Of a stretch of DNA of 64,000 bases, positions 18,105 to 29,407 are shown one piece after another. The notes under the pieces were generated by a model, which did no database searches, was not told the DNA's origin, and worked only from the letters and a program-made list of their open reading frames with translations. Origin of the DNA: Palsa-661 sp035535015 (lineage in GTDB: Bacteria; Actinomycetota; Acidimicrobiia; Acidimicrobiales; UBA8190); contig DATLQU010000034.1 of assembly GCA_035535015.1 (NCBI GenBank), forward strand, positions 36,951 to 100,950. Direction: 5' to 3'. Both the position numbers and the translations under genes were made by a program. Position 1 is the stretch's first letter; the number at the start of each line of letters is the position of its first letter.

Positions 18105-18112
18105 GGAGGTCC

Positions 18113-18118
18113 TAAAGT
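18113..18118 (+). promoter_or_regulatory. -10 element of probable leaderless transcript
   Basis: TAAAGT, 6 bases before ATG 18125. A GAGGAGG lies further upstream (15 bases from the ATG), too far to be a good ribosome-binding site, so leaderless initiation is more likely. Confidence 0.45.
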
Positions 18119-18124
18119 ACGTCC

Positions 18125-18697
18125 ATGTCCGACGTCCGCACCTGGGAGACGATGAAGCAACGCATCCACGCCCAGTTGCTGCGCCAGACGGACACATCCG
18201 TCGACGAATGGAACGCACGGATCAAGGTCGAGTCTCTCGAAGACGAGCCGGCGCTGCGCACCTGGCTCGGAGCCCAGGGGGTCACCGGCTATCCCCAGAC
18301 GCTTCTGGTCTGGGAGTCGTTCGGCTACCCCGATTTCCTCCTGGCGTCGGCTGACGAACTGGTGGACGCCCAGTATGCCGGCCGTCCCGAGCTGCGACCG
18401 ATCCTCGACGCCGTCCTCGGCGCCGTCAGCAGCCTCGGCCAGGTGGACGTCCAGGCCCGCAAGACCTACGTCGCCCTGCTCACACCGTTGCGGACCTTCG
18501 CCGTCGTGCAGGCCACGACCAAGAGACGCGTCGACCTCGGCCTCCGGCTGAGCTCCACCACCGCCGGAGGTCGCCTGGTCTCGGGCAAGGGTGTCGGCAA
18601 CGAGGTCATCAATCTGCGTATCGGCCTCGAGTCGGTGGACGATCTCGACCAGGAGGCACTCGACTGGCTCGAGCGCGCCTATCGCGAGAGCTCCTAG
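18125..18697 (+). CDS. DUF4287 / DUF5655 domain protein
   Basis: A 190-residue protein with an N-terminal DUF4287-like part ('RQTDTSVDEWNARI', 'LRTWLGAQGVTGYPQTLLVW') and a C-terminal DUF5655-like part ('AVSSLGQVDVQARKTYVALL', 'FAVVQATTKRRVDLGLRL'). Proteins with this pair are widespread and short, and their function is unknown. The DUF5655 part may bind DNA or a nucleotide, which is speculative. It ends 29 bases from the convergent gltD. Confidence 0.8.
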   Translation: MSDVRTWETMKQRIHAQLLRQTDTSVDEWNARIKVESLEDEPALRTWLGAQGVTGYPQTLLVWESFGYPDFLLASADELVDAQYAGRPELRPILDAVLGAVSSLGQVDVQARKTYVALLTPLRTFAVVQATTKRRVDLGLRLSSTTAGGRLVSGKGVGNEVINLRIGLESVDDLDQEALDWLERAYRESS

Positions 18698-18725
18698 CGC
18701 CTCGCCCCCGGTGGCGTCGACCCGC

Positions 18726-20269
<1,544 letters not shown>

Positions 20270-20270
<1 letters not shown>

Positions 20271-23200
20271 CAGCCGTGCGCCGCCGCCATCACGGCCTCG
20301 TCCACCGACCGACCCTCGTCGACGGCCCGGCGCGTGGCCTCGAGGACCCGCCGGTAGTCACGGGGCATCACCTTGACGAACTTCTCGACGGCACCGTCCC
20401 ACGACCCGAGCAGCCGTTGGGCCACGCTCGAACCGGTCTCGCCGCCATGGCGGGCCACGATGTCGGCCAAGAACCGACGGTCGTCCTCGTCGAGGCCCTC
20501 GAGAGCCACCATGTCGAGGTTCACCCGTTCGGCAAAGCTCCCGTCGGCGTCGTAGACATAGGCCGTCCCCCCCGACATGCCCGCCCCGAAGTTCCGCCCG
20601 GTGGGGCCGAGTACGACCACGCGTCCGCCGGTCATGTACTCGCATCCGTGGTCACCCACGCCCTCCACCACGGCCGTGGCCCCCGAGTTGCGCACGCAGA
20701 AGCGCTCACCCACCTGGCCCCGGATGAAGACCTCGCCGGCGGTGGCGCCGTAGAGGATCACGTTGCCGGCGATGATCTGCTCCTCGGCGGCGAACGGGGA
20801 GTCCTCCGGCGGGCGCAGCACCACCCGGCCCGCCGACAGACCCTTGGCCAGGTAGTCGTTGGCATCGCCGATCAACCGCAGGGTCACCCCCCGGGGGATG
20901 AAGGCGCCGAAGCTCTGGCCGGCCGATCCCCGGAAGGTCAACACGATGCTGTCGTCGGGCAACCCGGCCGCACCGTGCCGCTTGGTGATCTCGTAGCCCA
21001 GCAGGGTCCCCACCGTCCGGTGCACGTTGGAGATGGGGAGCTCCATGGCCAGAGTCTCTCCGCCGGCGCTCCCGCCGGCCTCGATCACCGGCCGGCAGGC
21101 GTCGAGGAAGGCGTGGTCGAGCGCCTTGTCGAGCCCGTGGTCCTGCACACCGGTACAGAAGCGGTCCGTCGGGGGCCCGAGGGCGGGCTCGGCCAGGATG
21201 GGGCCGAGGTCGAGGCCCTTCGCCTTGTAGTGGTCGACCGCCTCCACCGTCTCGAGCAGGTCGACCCGCCCCACGGCCTCGTGCAGGGACCGCAGTCCGA
21301 GGGCGGCGAGATACTCCCGGACCTCTTCGGCGATGAACTCGAAGAAGTTCTCCACGAACTCGGGCGTTCCCGTGAAGCGCTTGCGCAGCTCGGGATTCTG
21401 GGTGGCGATCCCCACCGGGCAGGTGTCCAGATGACAGACCCGCATCATGATGCAGCCCGACACCACCAACGGCGCGGTGGCGAACCCGAATTCCTCCGCT
21501 CCGAGCAGGGCGGCCACCACCACGTCACGACCGGTCTTCAACTGCCCGTCGACCTGGACGACGATCCGGTCCCGCAAACCGTTGGCCACCAGTGTCTGCT
21601 GGGTCTCGGCCAGGCCCAGTTCCCAGGGGATCCCGGCGTGCTTGAGCGACGTCAGCGGGCTGGCGCCGGTCCCGCCGTCATGGCCCGAGATGAGCACCAC
21701 GTCGGACTTGGCCTTGGCCACCCCGGCGGCCACCGTGCCCACTCCCACCTCGGCCACCAGCTTCACGTGCACCCGGGCGAGCGGGTTGGCCGATTTCAGG
21801 TCGTGGATGAGCTGGGCGATGTCCTCGATGGAGTAGATGTCGTGATGCGGTGGCGGCGAGATCAGCCCCACACCGGGTGTGGAGAACCGGGTACGGGCGA
21901 TCCACGGATACACCTTGTGCCCCGGCAGCTGGCCCCCTTCGCCGGGCTTGGCGCCCTGGGCGATCTTGATCTGCAGGTCGTCGGCGTTCACCAGGTACTC
22001 GCTCGTCACCCCGAACCGGGCCGACGCCACCTGCTTGACGGCGCTGCGCCGCAGATCGCCGTTGGCGTCGGCGGTGAACCGTTGCGGGTCCTCGCCCCCT
22101 TCGCCGGTGTTGGACTTCCCGCCCAGGCGGTTCATGGCGATAGCCAGATTCTCGTGCGCCTCGGCCGAGATGGATCCGTAGGACATCGCTCCGGTGGCGA
22201 ACCGCTTCACCACCTCGGAGACGGGCTCGACCTCGTCGATGGACACCTCCGGGAGCACGCCCGTCCGGAACCGCAACAGGCCACGCAGGGTGGACAGGTT
22301 CTCGGACTGGTCGTCCACCAGGCCGGTGTACTGCTTGAAGATGTCGTAGCGCTTCGTCCGCGTGGCGTGCTGCAGCTTGAACACCGTCTTCGGGTTGAAG
22401 AGATGGATCTCGCCTTCCCGCCGCCACTGGTACTCCCCACCTGGCTCCCGCTCGCGGTGCGCCCGCGCCGTGGGGTGCGTCAGATGGGCCATCCGGTGAC
22501 GTTCGGCCACCTCGCGCGCCAGAACGTCGAGACCCACGCCGCCGATCCGGCTCACCGTCCCGGTGAAGTACTCGTCGATCACGTCGGAGGCCAGGCCCAC
22601 CGCTTCGAAGATCTGCGCCCCCGTGTAGGAGGCGATGGTGGACACCCCCATCTTGGACATGATCTTGATCACACCCTTGCAGGCGGCCTTGATGTAGTGG
22701 TTGCGCGCCCGCCGCGGTGTCACCTCTTCCAGGGCTCCCGTGGCGATCATGTCGTCAATCGTCTCGAAAGCCAGATAGGGATTCACCGCCGACGCCCCGA
22801 ATCCGATCAACAACGCCATGTGGTGCACCTCACGGGCGTCACCCGCCTCCACCACCAGGCCCACGCGGGTCCGAGTCTTTTCCCGCACCAGATGCTCGTG
22901 CACCGCGGCGGTCAACAGCAGCGACGGGATCGGCGCCATGGTGGCGTTGGAGTTGCGGTCGGACAGGATGATGATGTTCGAACCGAGCGAGATGGCGATG
23001 CTCACCCGTCGGCGCACCTCTTCGATGGCGTCGCCCAGCGACTCCCCTCCCCCGCTCGGGTCGAAGAGCCCGTCGATGGCGAAGGCGTTGAAACCGGGCG
23101 TCTCCCCGTGTTCGTTCACATAGAGCAACTTGGCCAGGTCGTCGTTGTCGATCACCGGGTAGGGCAGGATGATCTGCCGGCACGACGCCGAGGTCGGCTC

Positions 23201-24847
23201 GAGCAGGTTGCCCTCGGGACCCAGCCGGGAGCGCCCCGAGGTCACCAGCTCCTCGCGGATGGCATCCAGAGGTGGGTTCGTCACCTGGGCGAACATCTGG
23301 GTGAAGTAGTCGTAGAGCAGTCGGGGCTTGTCCGACAGAGAGGGCAGTGCGGCGTCGTTGCCCATCGATCCGATGGGCTCGGTCCCCAGCCGGGCCATGG
23401 GGGCCACCAGGAGCCGGAGCTCCTCGTTGGTGTAGCCGAACAGACGCTGGTGGGTCACCACCGAGGCGTGCTGGGGCGTGAGCATCAGCCGTGGCGGCAG
23501 GTCGTCGAGTTGCTGTTGGCCCTCGGCCAGCCACTGCCCGTACGGGTGTTCGGCGGCCAGGTCGGCTTTGATCTCGTCGTCGTCGACGATCCGGCCCTGG
23601 GCCGTGTCCACCAGGAACATCCGTCCCGGTTGCAGCCGTCCCTTGCGCACCACCTTGGCCGGGTCGATGTCGAGCACGCCCACCTCGGAGGCGAGCACCA
23701 CCAGCCCGTCGTCGGTCACCCAGTAGCGCGCCGGCCGCAGCCCGTTGCGGTCGAGCACACCACCGGCGATGGTGCCATCGGTGAAGACGACGGCGGCCGG
23801 GCCGTCCCACGGCTCCATCAGCGACGCATGGAAACGGTAGAAGTCCCGGCGCTGCCGGTCCATCTGCGTGTGGTTCTCCCACGCTTCGGGGATCATCATC
23901 AGTACGGCGTGCGGCAATGAACGCCCGCCCAGGTGCAGCAGCTCGAGCACCTCGTCGAAGGTGGCCGAGTCGCTGCCTTCGGGGTCGCAGATCGGGTAGA
24001 GCCGCTCCAGGTCGCCGGGGATCAGGTCGCTTCGCAGCAGCGCCTCGCGGGCCCGCATCCAGTTCCGGTTCCCCCTCAGCGTGTTGATCTCGCCGTTGTG
24101 GGCCAGGTACCGGTAGGGATGGGCCAGGGGCCACGAGGGAAAGGTGTTGGTCGAGAAACGCGAGTGCACGAGGGCCAGGCCGCTGTCGAAGCGTTCGTCG
24201 GCCAGGTCGGGGAAGAAGGGATCGAGCTGCTCCGGGGTGAGCATGCCTTTGTAGACGAGCGTCCGCGCCGACAGCGACACGATGTAGACCCCGTGCACCT
24301 CATGCTCCACCCGCTTGCGCAGACAGAAGGTCATCCGGTCGATGGCCATCGGGTCGGCCGTGCCGTTGGTCGGCACCACCACCACCTGCCGGATGGCCGG
24401 CATGGCCCGCCTGGCCGAGGCGCCGAGGCTCTCGGGGGCCACGGGGACGTCGCGCCACGCCAACACCCGCAAGGATTCCTCGGCCGCCAATTCCGCCATC
24501 CGCTGTTCGGCCTTGGCCGCGTCGTCGGCGTCGGTGGGAAGGAACACCATCCCGGCCGCGTAGCCGCCCGCCTCGGGCAGCCCCCCGGCCACGACACCGG
24601 AAAGAAAATGGTGGGGCATCTGGGTCAGGATCCCGGCGCCGTCACCGGTGGCCGCTTCGGCGCCGGTGGCCCCGCGGTGGGCCAGGTGCTCGAGAGCGGT
24701 CACCGCCTGCCGCACGAGGCCATGGCTCCGCCGTCCGTGCAGGTCGGCCACGAGCGCGATGCCACAGGCGTCGTGCTCGAACGCGGGGTCGTACAAGCCC
24801 TGGGAGGGTCTTTGTGTGGTCGTCAACGGGGCTGCTCCGTGGTCCAT
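20270..24847 (-). CDS. gltB: Glutamate synthase (NADPH) large subunit
   Basis: A 1525-residue large subunit that makes two glutamates from glutamine and 2-oxoglutarate. Residues 1-27 are a propeptide; Cys28 in 'FEHDACGIALVAD' becomes the N-terminal nucleophile of the class II amidotransferase domain. The FMN-binding synthase barrel follows, with the 3Fe-4S cysteines in 'GCIMMRVCHLDTCPVGIA' and the C-terminal GXGXG beta-helix domain. 'SGHDGGTGASPL' marks the synthase loop. ATG 24847 fits the family start. It is the first gene of gltBD and is divergent from thiO across 75 bases. Confidence 0.96.
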
Positions 24848-24909
24848 GCGCGGAGATGGCTGGAAAGGTCAGGCTGCCCGGGACGACGCTGGCCCTACTG
24901 CAGTGCTCA

Positions 24910-24915
24910 TAGGAT
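24910..24915 (+). promoter_or_regulatory. -10 element of the thiamine operon (leaderless)
   Basis: TAGGAT lies 7 bases before the thiO GTG at 24923. The leader is too short to hold a TPP riboswitch, and none of the conserved TPP-aptamer sequence (CUGAGA, ACCUGAUC) is present in the 75-base gltB-thiO gap. Confidence 0.5.
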
Positions 24916-24922
24916 ACATGGG

Positions 24923-26086
24923 GTGACCCCCCGCTACGACGCCATCGTGGTGGGCGGGGGCGCCATCGGCCTCACCAGTGCCTGGCGGATGGCCCGGCGG
25001 GGCATGCACGTCGCCGTCGTCGATCCCGAACCGGGCCGGGCCGCCTCCTGGGTGGCCGCCGGCATGCTCGCCCCCGTCTCCGAGGTCCACTACGGCGAGG
25101 AGCAGCTCCTGGCCCTGACCATGGCCTCGGCCCGCCGCTGGCCCTCCTTCGCCGCCGAGCTCGAGGCCGATGCCGGGGCCGGCATCGGCTATCAGCGGAC
25201 CGGCACCCTGGTGGTGGACGTGGACGACGGCGACCGCGCCTGGTCAGACGAGCTCTTCCACTTCCAGTGCTCCCTCGGCCTCGACGTCGAACGGTTGAAC
25301 GGCCGCCGGGTCCGCCAGCTCGAGCCCAACGTCGCCCCCGGAGTCCGTTCGGGCATGCTCGTGAAGGGCGACCACCAGGTCCAGACCCGCCTCTTCGTGA
25401 CCGCCCTTCTGGCCGCCGCCGCCCATCGGGGGGTGGAGTTCCACCGCTCCCCGGTCACCACCGTCGACGTGGACGGGAAAACCGCCGTCCGTGGCGTCGA
25501 AACCGGCGGCAACCGGCTCACCGCGGCCGTGGTCGTCCTGGCCGCCGGATGTTGGACGCCGTCCATCGCCGGACTGCCCGACGGTGTCCTGCCCCCCGTC
25601 CGGCCCGTGAAGGGCCAGATCCTCCGCCTCTCGGGAGAACGCCAACGCCCGCTTCTGCGCCGGTCGGTCCGGGGTGTCGTCCACGGTGCGTCGGTCTACC
25701 TCGTCCCCCGGGCCGACGGCACCGTGGTGGTGGGGGCCACCGTCGAGGAAATGGGTTTCGACACCACCGTCACCGCCGGGGCCGTCTACGAATTGCTGCG
25801 CGACGCCCACCGGGTCGTCCCCGGTGTGGCTGAGCTGATCCTCACCGAAACCCGGGCCGGTCTCCGGCCCGGCTCTCCCGACAATGCCCCCATGGTGGGC
25901 GCCACCACGGTCGACGGCCTCATGGTGGCCACCGGTCACTACCGCAACGGCATCCTCCTCTCCCCTCTGACCGCCGACGCCGTCGCCTCCCTGGCCGCCG
26001 GAGAGGACCCACCCGTCGAGATGATCCCGTTCGGTCCGGGTCGCTTCCTCCCGGCGTTCTTGGCCAACGGCACACCGTGTTCGTGA
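24923..26086 (+). CDS. thiO: Glycine oxidase ThiO
   Basis: A 387-residue FAD-dependent D-amino acid oxidase-type flavoprotein that oxidises glycine to the iminoacetate needed for the thiazole ring of thiamine. The dinucleotide motif 'IVVGGGAIGLTSAWRMARRG' is at the N-terminus, 'WVAAGMLAPVSE' is characteristic of ThiO, and the C-terminal 'GLRPGSPDNAPMVG' and 'ATGHYRNGILLSP' close the FAD site. GTG 24923 was chosen because the -10 sits 7 bases upstream and earlier sequence is antisense to gltB. The stop overlaps thiS by 10 bases. First gene of thiO-thiS-thiG-thiD. Confidence 0.94.
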   Translation: MTPRYDAIVVGGGAIGLTSAWRMARRGMHVAVVDPEPGRAASWVAAGMLAPVSEVHYGEEQLLALTMASARRWPSFAAELEADAGAGIGYQRTGTLVVDVDDGDRAWSDELFHFQCSLGLDVERLNGRRVRQLEPNVAPGVRSGMLVKGDHQVQTRLFVTALLAAAAHRGVEFHRSPVTTVDVDGKTAVRGVETGGNRLTAAVVVLAAGCWTPSIAGLPDGVLPPVRPVKGQILRLSGERQRPLLRRSVRGVVHGASVYLVPRADGTVVVGATVEEMGFDTTVTAGAVYELLRDAHRVVPGVAELILTETRAGLRPGSPDNAPMVGATTVDGLMVATGHYRNGILLSPLTADAVASLAAGEDPPVEMIPFGPGRFLPAFLANGTPCS

Positions 26087-26271
26087 ACGGCCGCGCCTGC
26101 ACCGTCGACCCCGGAACCTCGGTGGCCACCCTGGTGGCCCAGTGGTGCCCGTCGGCCGACGGGATCGCCGTGGCCCGCAACGGCGAGGTCGTTCCCCGCA
26201 GCGCCTGGCCCTCGACCAATTTGAGCGACGACGACCGGGTGGAGATCGTCACCGCCGCCGCCGGAGGTTGA
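26077..26271 (+). CDS. thiS: Sulfur carrier protein ThiS
   Basis: A 64-residue ubiquitin-like sulfur carrier. It begins with the strand 'VFVNGRACTV', has the 'GIAVARNGEVVPRSAW' middle and the essential C-terminal Gly-Gly, which is adenylated and thiocarboxylated before ThiG uses it. GTG 26077 overlaps the thiO end; thiG starts one base after the stop. No thiF is nearby, so another E1-like enzyme must load it. Confidence 0.94.
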   Translation: MFVNGRACTVDPGTSVATLVAQWCPSADGIAVARNGEVVPRSAWPSTNLSDDDRVEIVTAAAGG

Positions 26272-26272
26272 G

Positions 26273-27181
26273 GTGACCGACTTCGATCTGCGAGCCGATG
26301 TCGGACGCGACGCCGACGGCACGACCGGCGGCGAGCTCGTCATCGACGGACGGACCATCGGATCCCGTCTGATCCTCGGCACCGGTGGGATCACCAGTCT
26401 CGACGTCCTCGACGCCGTCCTCGAGGCCTCGGCCGCGTCCCTCGCCACCGTCGCCGTCCGCCGCGTCGATCCCGGCGCCCGGGGTGGCATCCTGGACGTC
26501 CTGCGGGCCCACGACGTCGACGTCCTGCCCAACACGGCGGGCTGCTTCACCGCCGCCGAGGCCGTCCTCACGGCCACCCTGGCCCGCGAGGCCTTCGGCA
26601 CCCATTGGATCAAACTCGAGGTCATCGGGGACGAGGACACCCTCCTGCCCGATGCCGTGGAGCTCCTCGCCGCCGCCGAACAGCTCTGCGACGACGGTTT
26701 CGTCGTCCTTCCCTACACGAACGACGACCCCGTCCTCGCCCGCCGTCTGGAACAAGCGGGCTGCGCCGCGGTCATGCCCCTCGGTGCCCCCATCGGCAGC
26801 GGCCTCGGCATCCGCAATCCCCACAACATCGCCCTCATCGCCGACACCTGTTCGGTTCCCGTCATCCTCGACGCCGGGATCGGCACGGCCTCCGACGCGG
26901 CGCTGGCCATGGAGCTCGGCTGCGACGCCGTCCTGGTGGCCACGGCCATCACCCGCTGCCGCCAGCCGGCCCGTATGGCGGCCGCCATCCGCAGCGCCGT
27001 CGACGCCGGCTATCAGGCCCGGCGGGCGGGTCGCATACCGCGCCGCTGGCAGGCCTGGGCGTCGAGCCCGACCGAGGGCATCGTTCGGGCGTCGAGCCCG
27101 ACCGAGGGCATCGTTCGGCCGTCGAGCCCGACCGAGGGCATCGTGTCGCTCGATTTCCCTTCCCTCGACCCACCGGCCTGA
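26273..27181 (+). CDS. thiG: Thiazole synthase ThiG, with expanded repeat tail
   Basis: A 302-residue TIM-barrel enzyme that condenses 1-deoxyxylulose-5-phosphate, iminoglycine and ThiS-thiocarboxylate. The Schiff-base lysine is K114 in 'THWIKLEVIGD'; 'LPNTAGCFTAAEAV', 'PLGAPIGSGLGI' and 'ILDAGIGTASDAALAMELGC' are family blocks. GTG 26273 follows the thiS stop by one base. The normal ThiG end ('AWASSPTEG') is present three times in tandem (ASSPTEGIVR), from a 30-bp DNA repeat, adding about 30 residues. Confidence 0.94.
   Translation: MTDFDLRADVGRDADGTTGGELVIDGRTIGSRLILGTGGITSLDVLDAVLEASAASLATVAVRRVDPGARGGILDVLRAHDVDVLPNTAGCFTAAEAVLTATLAREAFGTHWIKLEVIGDEDTLLPDAVELLAAAEQLCDDGFVVLPYTNDDPVLARRLEQAGCAAVMPLGAPIGSGLGIRNPHNIALIADTCSVPVILDAGIGTASDAALAMELGCDAVLVATAITRCRQPARMAAAIRSAVDAGYQARRAGRIPRRWQAWASSPTEGIVRASSPTEGIVRPSSPTEGIVSLDFPSLDPPA
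27061..27144. repeat. 30-bp tandem repeat, 2.8 copies, in the thiG 3' end
   Basis: Units start at 27061, 27091 and 27121 (gtcgagcccgaccgagggca...). They are nearly identical, keep the frame, and triplicate the conserved ThiG C-terminal peptide SSPTEG, which implies recent slippage. Confidence 0.95.
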
Positions 27182-27194
27182 GGGGTCCCTTCCC

Positions 27195-28001
27195 GTGAAC
27201 CCACCGGTGGCCATGACCATCGCCGGCTCCGACTCGGGGGGCGGCGCCGGCATCCAGGCCGACCTGAAGACCTTTGCCGCCCTCGGGGTGTTCGGCACCA
27301 GCGTCCTCACCGCCGTCACCGCCCAGAACACCACGACCGTCCTGGGCGTCCGGATCCTCGAACCCGATTTCGTCGACCTCCAGATCGAGGCCGTCCTGAG
27401 CGATCTGCCGGTGGCCGCCGTCAAGACGGGCATGTTGGCGTCGGCCGCCACGGTGGCGGTGGTGGCCCGGCGGGCGGCCGCCGGCGACCTGCCCCACCTG
27501 GTGGTCGATCCCGTCATGGTCACCTCCACAGGCACACCGCTGCTCGACGACGACGCAGTGGCCGCCTACCTCGATCTGCTCCTGCCCCACACCACCGTCT
27601 GCACACCCAACATGCGCGAAGCGGCGTTGCTCACCTCCATGGCCGTCACCGACGTCGCCAGCATGGAGAGGGCCGCCCGCCGGCTGGCCGAGCACGGGCC
27701 GAAGGTGGTGGTGGTGAAGGGCGGACATCTGTCCGGCGACCGGGCCCCCGATGTCGTCCTGGCCGACGGGGAACTCCGCGTCCTCGAGGGGCCCCGGGTG
27801 CTCTCCGCCAACGACCACGGCACCGGCTGCAGCCTCTCGTCGGCCATCGCCGCCCACCTGGCCGCAGGCACCACCCTCCCCACCGCCATCGCCGAGGCCA
27901 AGGCCTTCGTGGCCCGGGCTATCGAGGGTGCCGCGTCGTGGACGCTCGGAGCCGGTCACGGCCCCCTCGACCACTTCGGCTGGAGCGGCGGCGACGGCTG
28001 A
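27195..28001 (+). CDS. thiD: Hydroxymethylpyrimidine (phosphate) kinase ThiD
   Basis: A 268-residue ribokinase-fold enzyme that phosphorylates HMP and HMP-P for thiamine assembly. The HMP-binding start 'TIAGSDSGGGAGIQADLKTF', 'VDPVMVTSTGTPLL', 'CTPNMREAALL' and the anion-hole/catalytic 'NDHGTGCSLSSAIAA' (base in GTGC) are intact. GTG 27195 lies 13 bases after thiG. It closes the thiO-thiS-thiG-thiD unit; thiC and thiE are not in the window. Confidence 0.94.
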   Translation: MNPPVAMTIAGSDSGGGAGIQADLKTFAALGVFGTSVLTAVTAQNTTTVLGVRILEPDFVDLQIEAVLSDLPVAAVKTGMLASAATVAVVARRAAAGDLPHLVVDPVMVTSTGTPLLDDDAVAAYLDLLLPHTTVCTPNMREAALLTSMAVTDVASMERAARRLAEHGPKVVVVKGGHLSGDRAPDVVLADGELRVLEGPRVLSANDHGTGCSLSSAIAAHLAAGTTLPTAIAEAKAFVARAIEGAASWTLGAGHGPLDHFGWSGGDG

Positions 28002-28031
28002 GTCCTTCCGATCACAGCGGGACCCGCTAAA

Positions 28032-28232
28032 TCAGGGGGTGACCGTCTTGATCAGGCCACGCAGATGCGACAGCCCGACGTCGAGAATCACCACGGCGGC
28101 CACGGCGCTGACACACGTCAGGGTCACGGCCGACTGTCGCAAGAGAGGGGGCTCGTCGGCCACACCACCTGCCTCATATCGTCGCGCACGCCGGTCCGCA
28201 CGAACAGACCCGTGGCGTCGGCGCCGGCCCAC
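28032..28232 (-). CDS. Possible small single-pass membrane protein
   Basis: A 66-residue frame just downstream of the Thr-rich protein on the same strand. It has an Arg-rich N-terminus and one C-terminal hydrophobic segment ('LTCVSAVAAVVILDVGL'). It could be a real small membrane protein or chance. Otherwise the 240 bases between thiD and the next gene hold nothing I can name. Confidence 0.3.
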   Translation of the reverse strand: MGRRRRHGSVRADRRARRYEAGGVADEPPLLRQSAVTLTCVSAVAAVVILDVGLSHLRGLIKTVTP

Positions 28233-28241
28233 GGCCGAGGA

Positions 28242-28925
28242 TCACTGCTGTGCTCGTCGTCGGGACCGCGCCATAACGACAAGACAGAACCCCACCCCGA
28301 GCAGGATCAACGCCAGGCCGACCAGCTTCAACGTTCCGGCCATACCGGTAAAGGCCAGAATCCCCGTTCCCTTCACGGAGCGACTGAGAGTGGCCGGACT
28401 CACAGTGGTGGTCGTCGACCCAGGTCCCGTGGTGGTCGTCGACCCCGGTCCGGTGGTGGTGGTCGACCCAGGTCCGGTGGTGGTCGTCGCCGGTTCGGTG
28501 GTGGTGGTCGGCATCGACTTGGTGGTGGTCGTCGTGGTTGTCGGCTTGGTCGTGGTGGTCGCTGGGGTCGTCGTGGTAGGTGGGGAAACCGATGTGGTCG
28601 TCGACATCGGTGTCGTGGTGGTGGTCGGTTTGGTGGTGGTCGGTGGGGTCGTGGTCGACGTCGGTTTGGTGGTGGTCGTGGTCGTCGGCTTGGTGGTGGT
28701 GGTCGACGGAGGTTTGGGCTTGGTCGTGGTCGTAGTCGTGTGAGTGCACAACGGAAGGAGGACGGTGGCGCCACTCTTCACCGCACTCCTGGCAAAGGTG
28801 CACTCCTGGCCCGAAGATGCTTTCCAGAGGCCGAGATCGAAAAAGACAAATCCCATCACGGTCAGAGCGACGCCGATGCGCAGGATTCGCTGTCCCATTG
28901 ATCGTGGCCGGGTGCCCGTCGCCAT
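28242..28925 (-). CDS. Thr-rich surface protein with LAFTG sorting-type C-terminus
   Basis: A 227-residue protein. AAGGAG lies 7 bases before ATG 28925. After a basic N-terminus comes a hydrophobic signal/anchor ('ILRIGVALTVMGFVFFDLGL'), two cysteines, then about 110 residues of almost pure Thr with Pro/Lys/Ser (a probable rigid, possibly glycosylated stalk), including four GPGSTTTT-like units. The C-terminus is LAFTG, a hydrophobic segment, and a basic tail RSRRR. This is the cell-wall sorting layout with the LAxTG form used by class E sortases. No sortase is nearby. A second membrane anchor instead of wall attachment is the alternative. Confidence 0.7.
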   Translation of the reverse strand: MATGTRPRSMGQRILRIGVALTVMGFVFFDLGLWKASSGQECTFARSAVKSGATVLLPLCTHTTTTTTKPKPPSTTTTKPTTTTTTKPTSTTTPPTTTKPTTTTTPMSTTTSVSPPTTTTPATTTTKPTTTTTTTKSMPTTTTEPATTTTGPGSTTTTGPGSTTTTGPGSTTTTVSPATLSRSVKGTGILAFTGMAGTLKLVGLALILLGVGFCLVVMARSRRRAQQ

Positions 28926-29059
28926 GACAACGCTCCTTGATCGTCCCCTTCCGGACTCGGCATCCAGGCAGAGGCGAAACAGAGGCGAAAGTCACATTGC
29001 CGTCCCGGCTCGGCGTCGAATCGACGCCGGAATCGATGACCGTCGCTCAGGATCCCCGG

Positions 29060-29275
29060 ATGTCGCGAAACCCACCGGCGCCACCTTCGGCCGCCGAGCA
29101 GGAGATCGTGGAGCGTCTCATCGAGGCCTACGAGACCAGTGACCTGGAAGGCGTTGGCGCCCTCCCCACCGACGAGGTCATCGTCCCCAGGCAACCGGAT
29201 CTCGGGGAATGACGCGATTCGACAACAGTGTGCTGCCGGGCTTCGGGCTCCTCCGAACCCTGGCCGACGAGGACC
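29060..29275 (+). pseudogene. Remnant of an ECF sigma factor with SnoaL-like C-terminal domain
   Basis: Two pieces remain of the C-terminal half of the large actinobacterial ECF sigma factors that carry a SnoaL-like domain: 'AEQEIVERLIEAYETSDLEG' with 'TDEV', and then, in an overlapping frame from 29209, 'MTRFDNSVLPGFGLLRTL', which is the usual end. The sigma2 and sigma4 regions and most of the SnoaL domain are absent. The identification is from memory of the family ending, so moderate. Non-functional. Confidence 0.55.
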
Positions 29276-29407
29276 TGCCGACGGGCCCGCCGATACTGAC
29301 ACCCTCCCGGCCTAGAATTGACCGGTCGGCCGGGGGAAGGTCGTCCGGTGTAACGGACGAGGGCCTGCGCCTCGTTGATTCTGACAGAGCTCCAACAAAG
29401 GAGAACC

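Noticed and set aside
20276..23920. A 1214-codon open frame opposite gltB
   Set aside because: Antisense shadow of a high-GC gene; low-complexity His/Arg/Gly composition and no family motif, while gltB on the other strand is certain.
24848..24922. TPP riboswitch upstream of the thiamine operon
   Set aside because: The gap is only 75 bases and lacks the conserved aptamer segments; the -10 is 7 bases from the start codon.
28400..28745. CRISPR-like or non-coding repeat (ggtggtggtcg runs)
   Set aside because: The repeats are irregular, lack spacers and are explained by Thr codons of the stalk protein on the minus strand.
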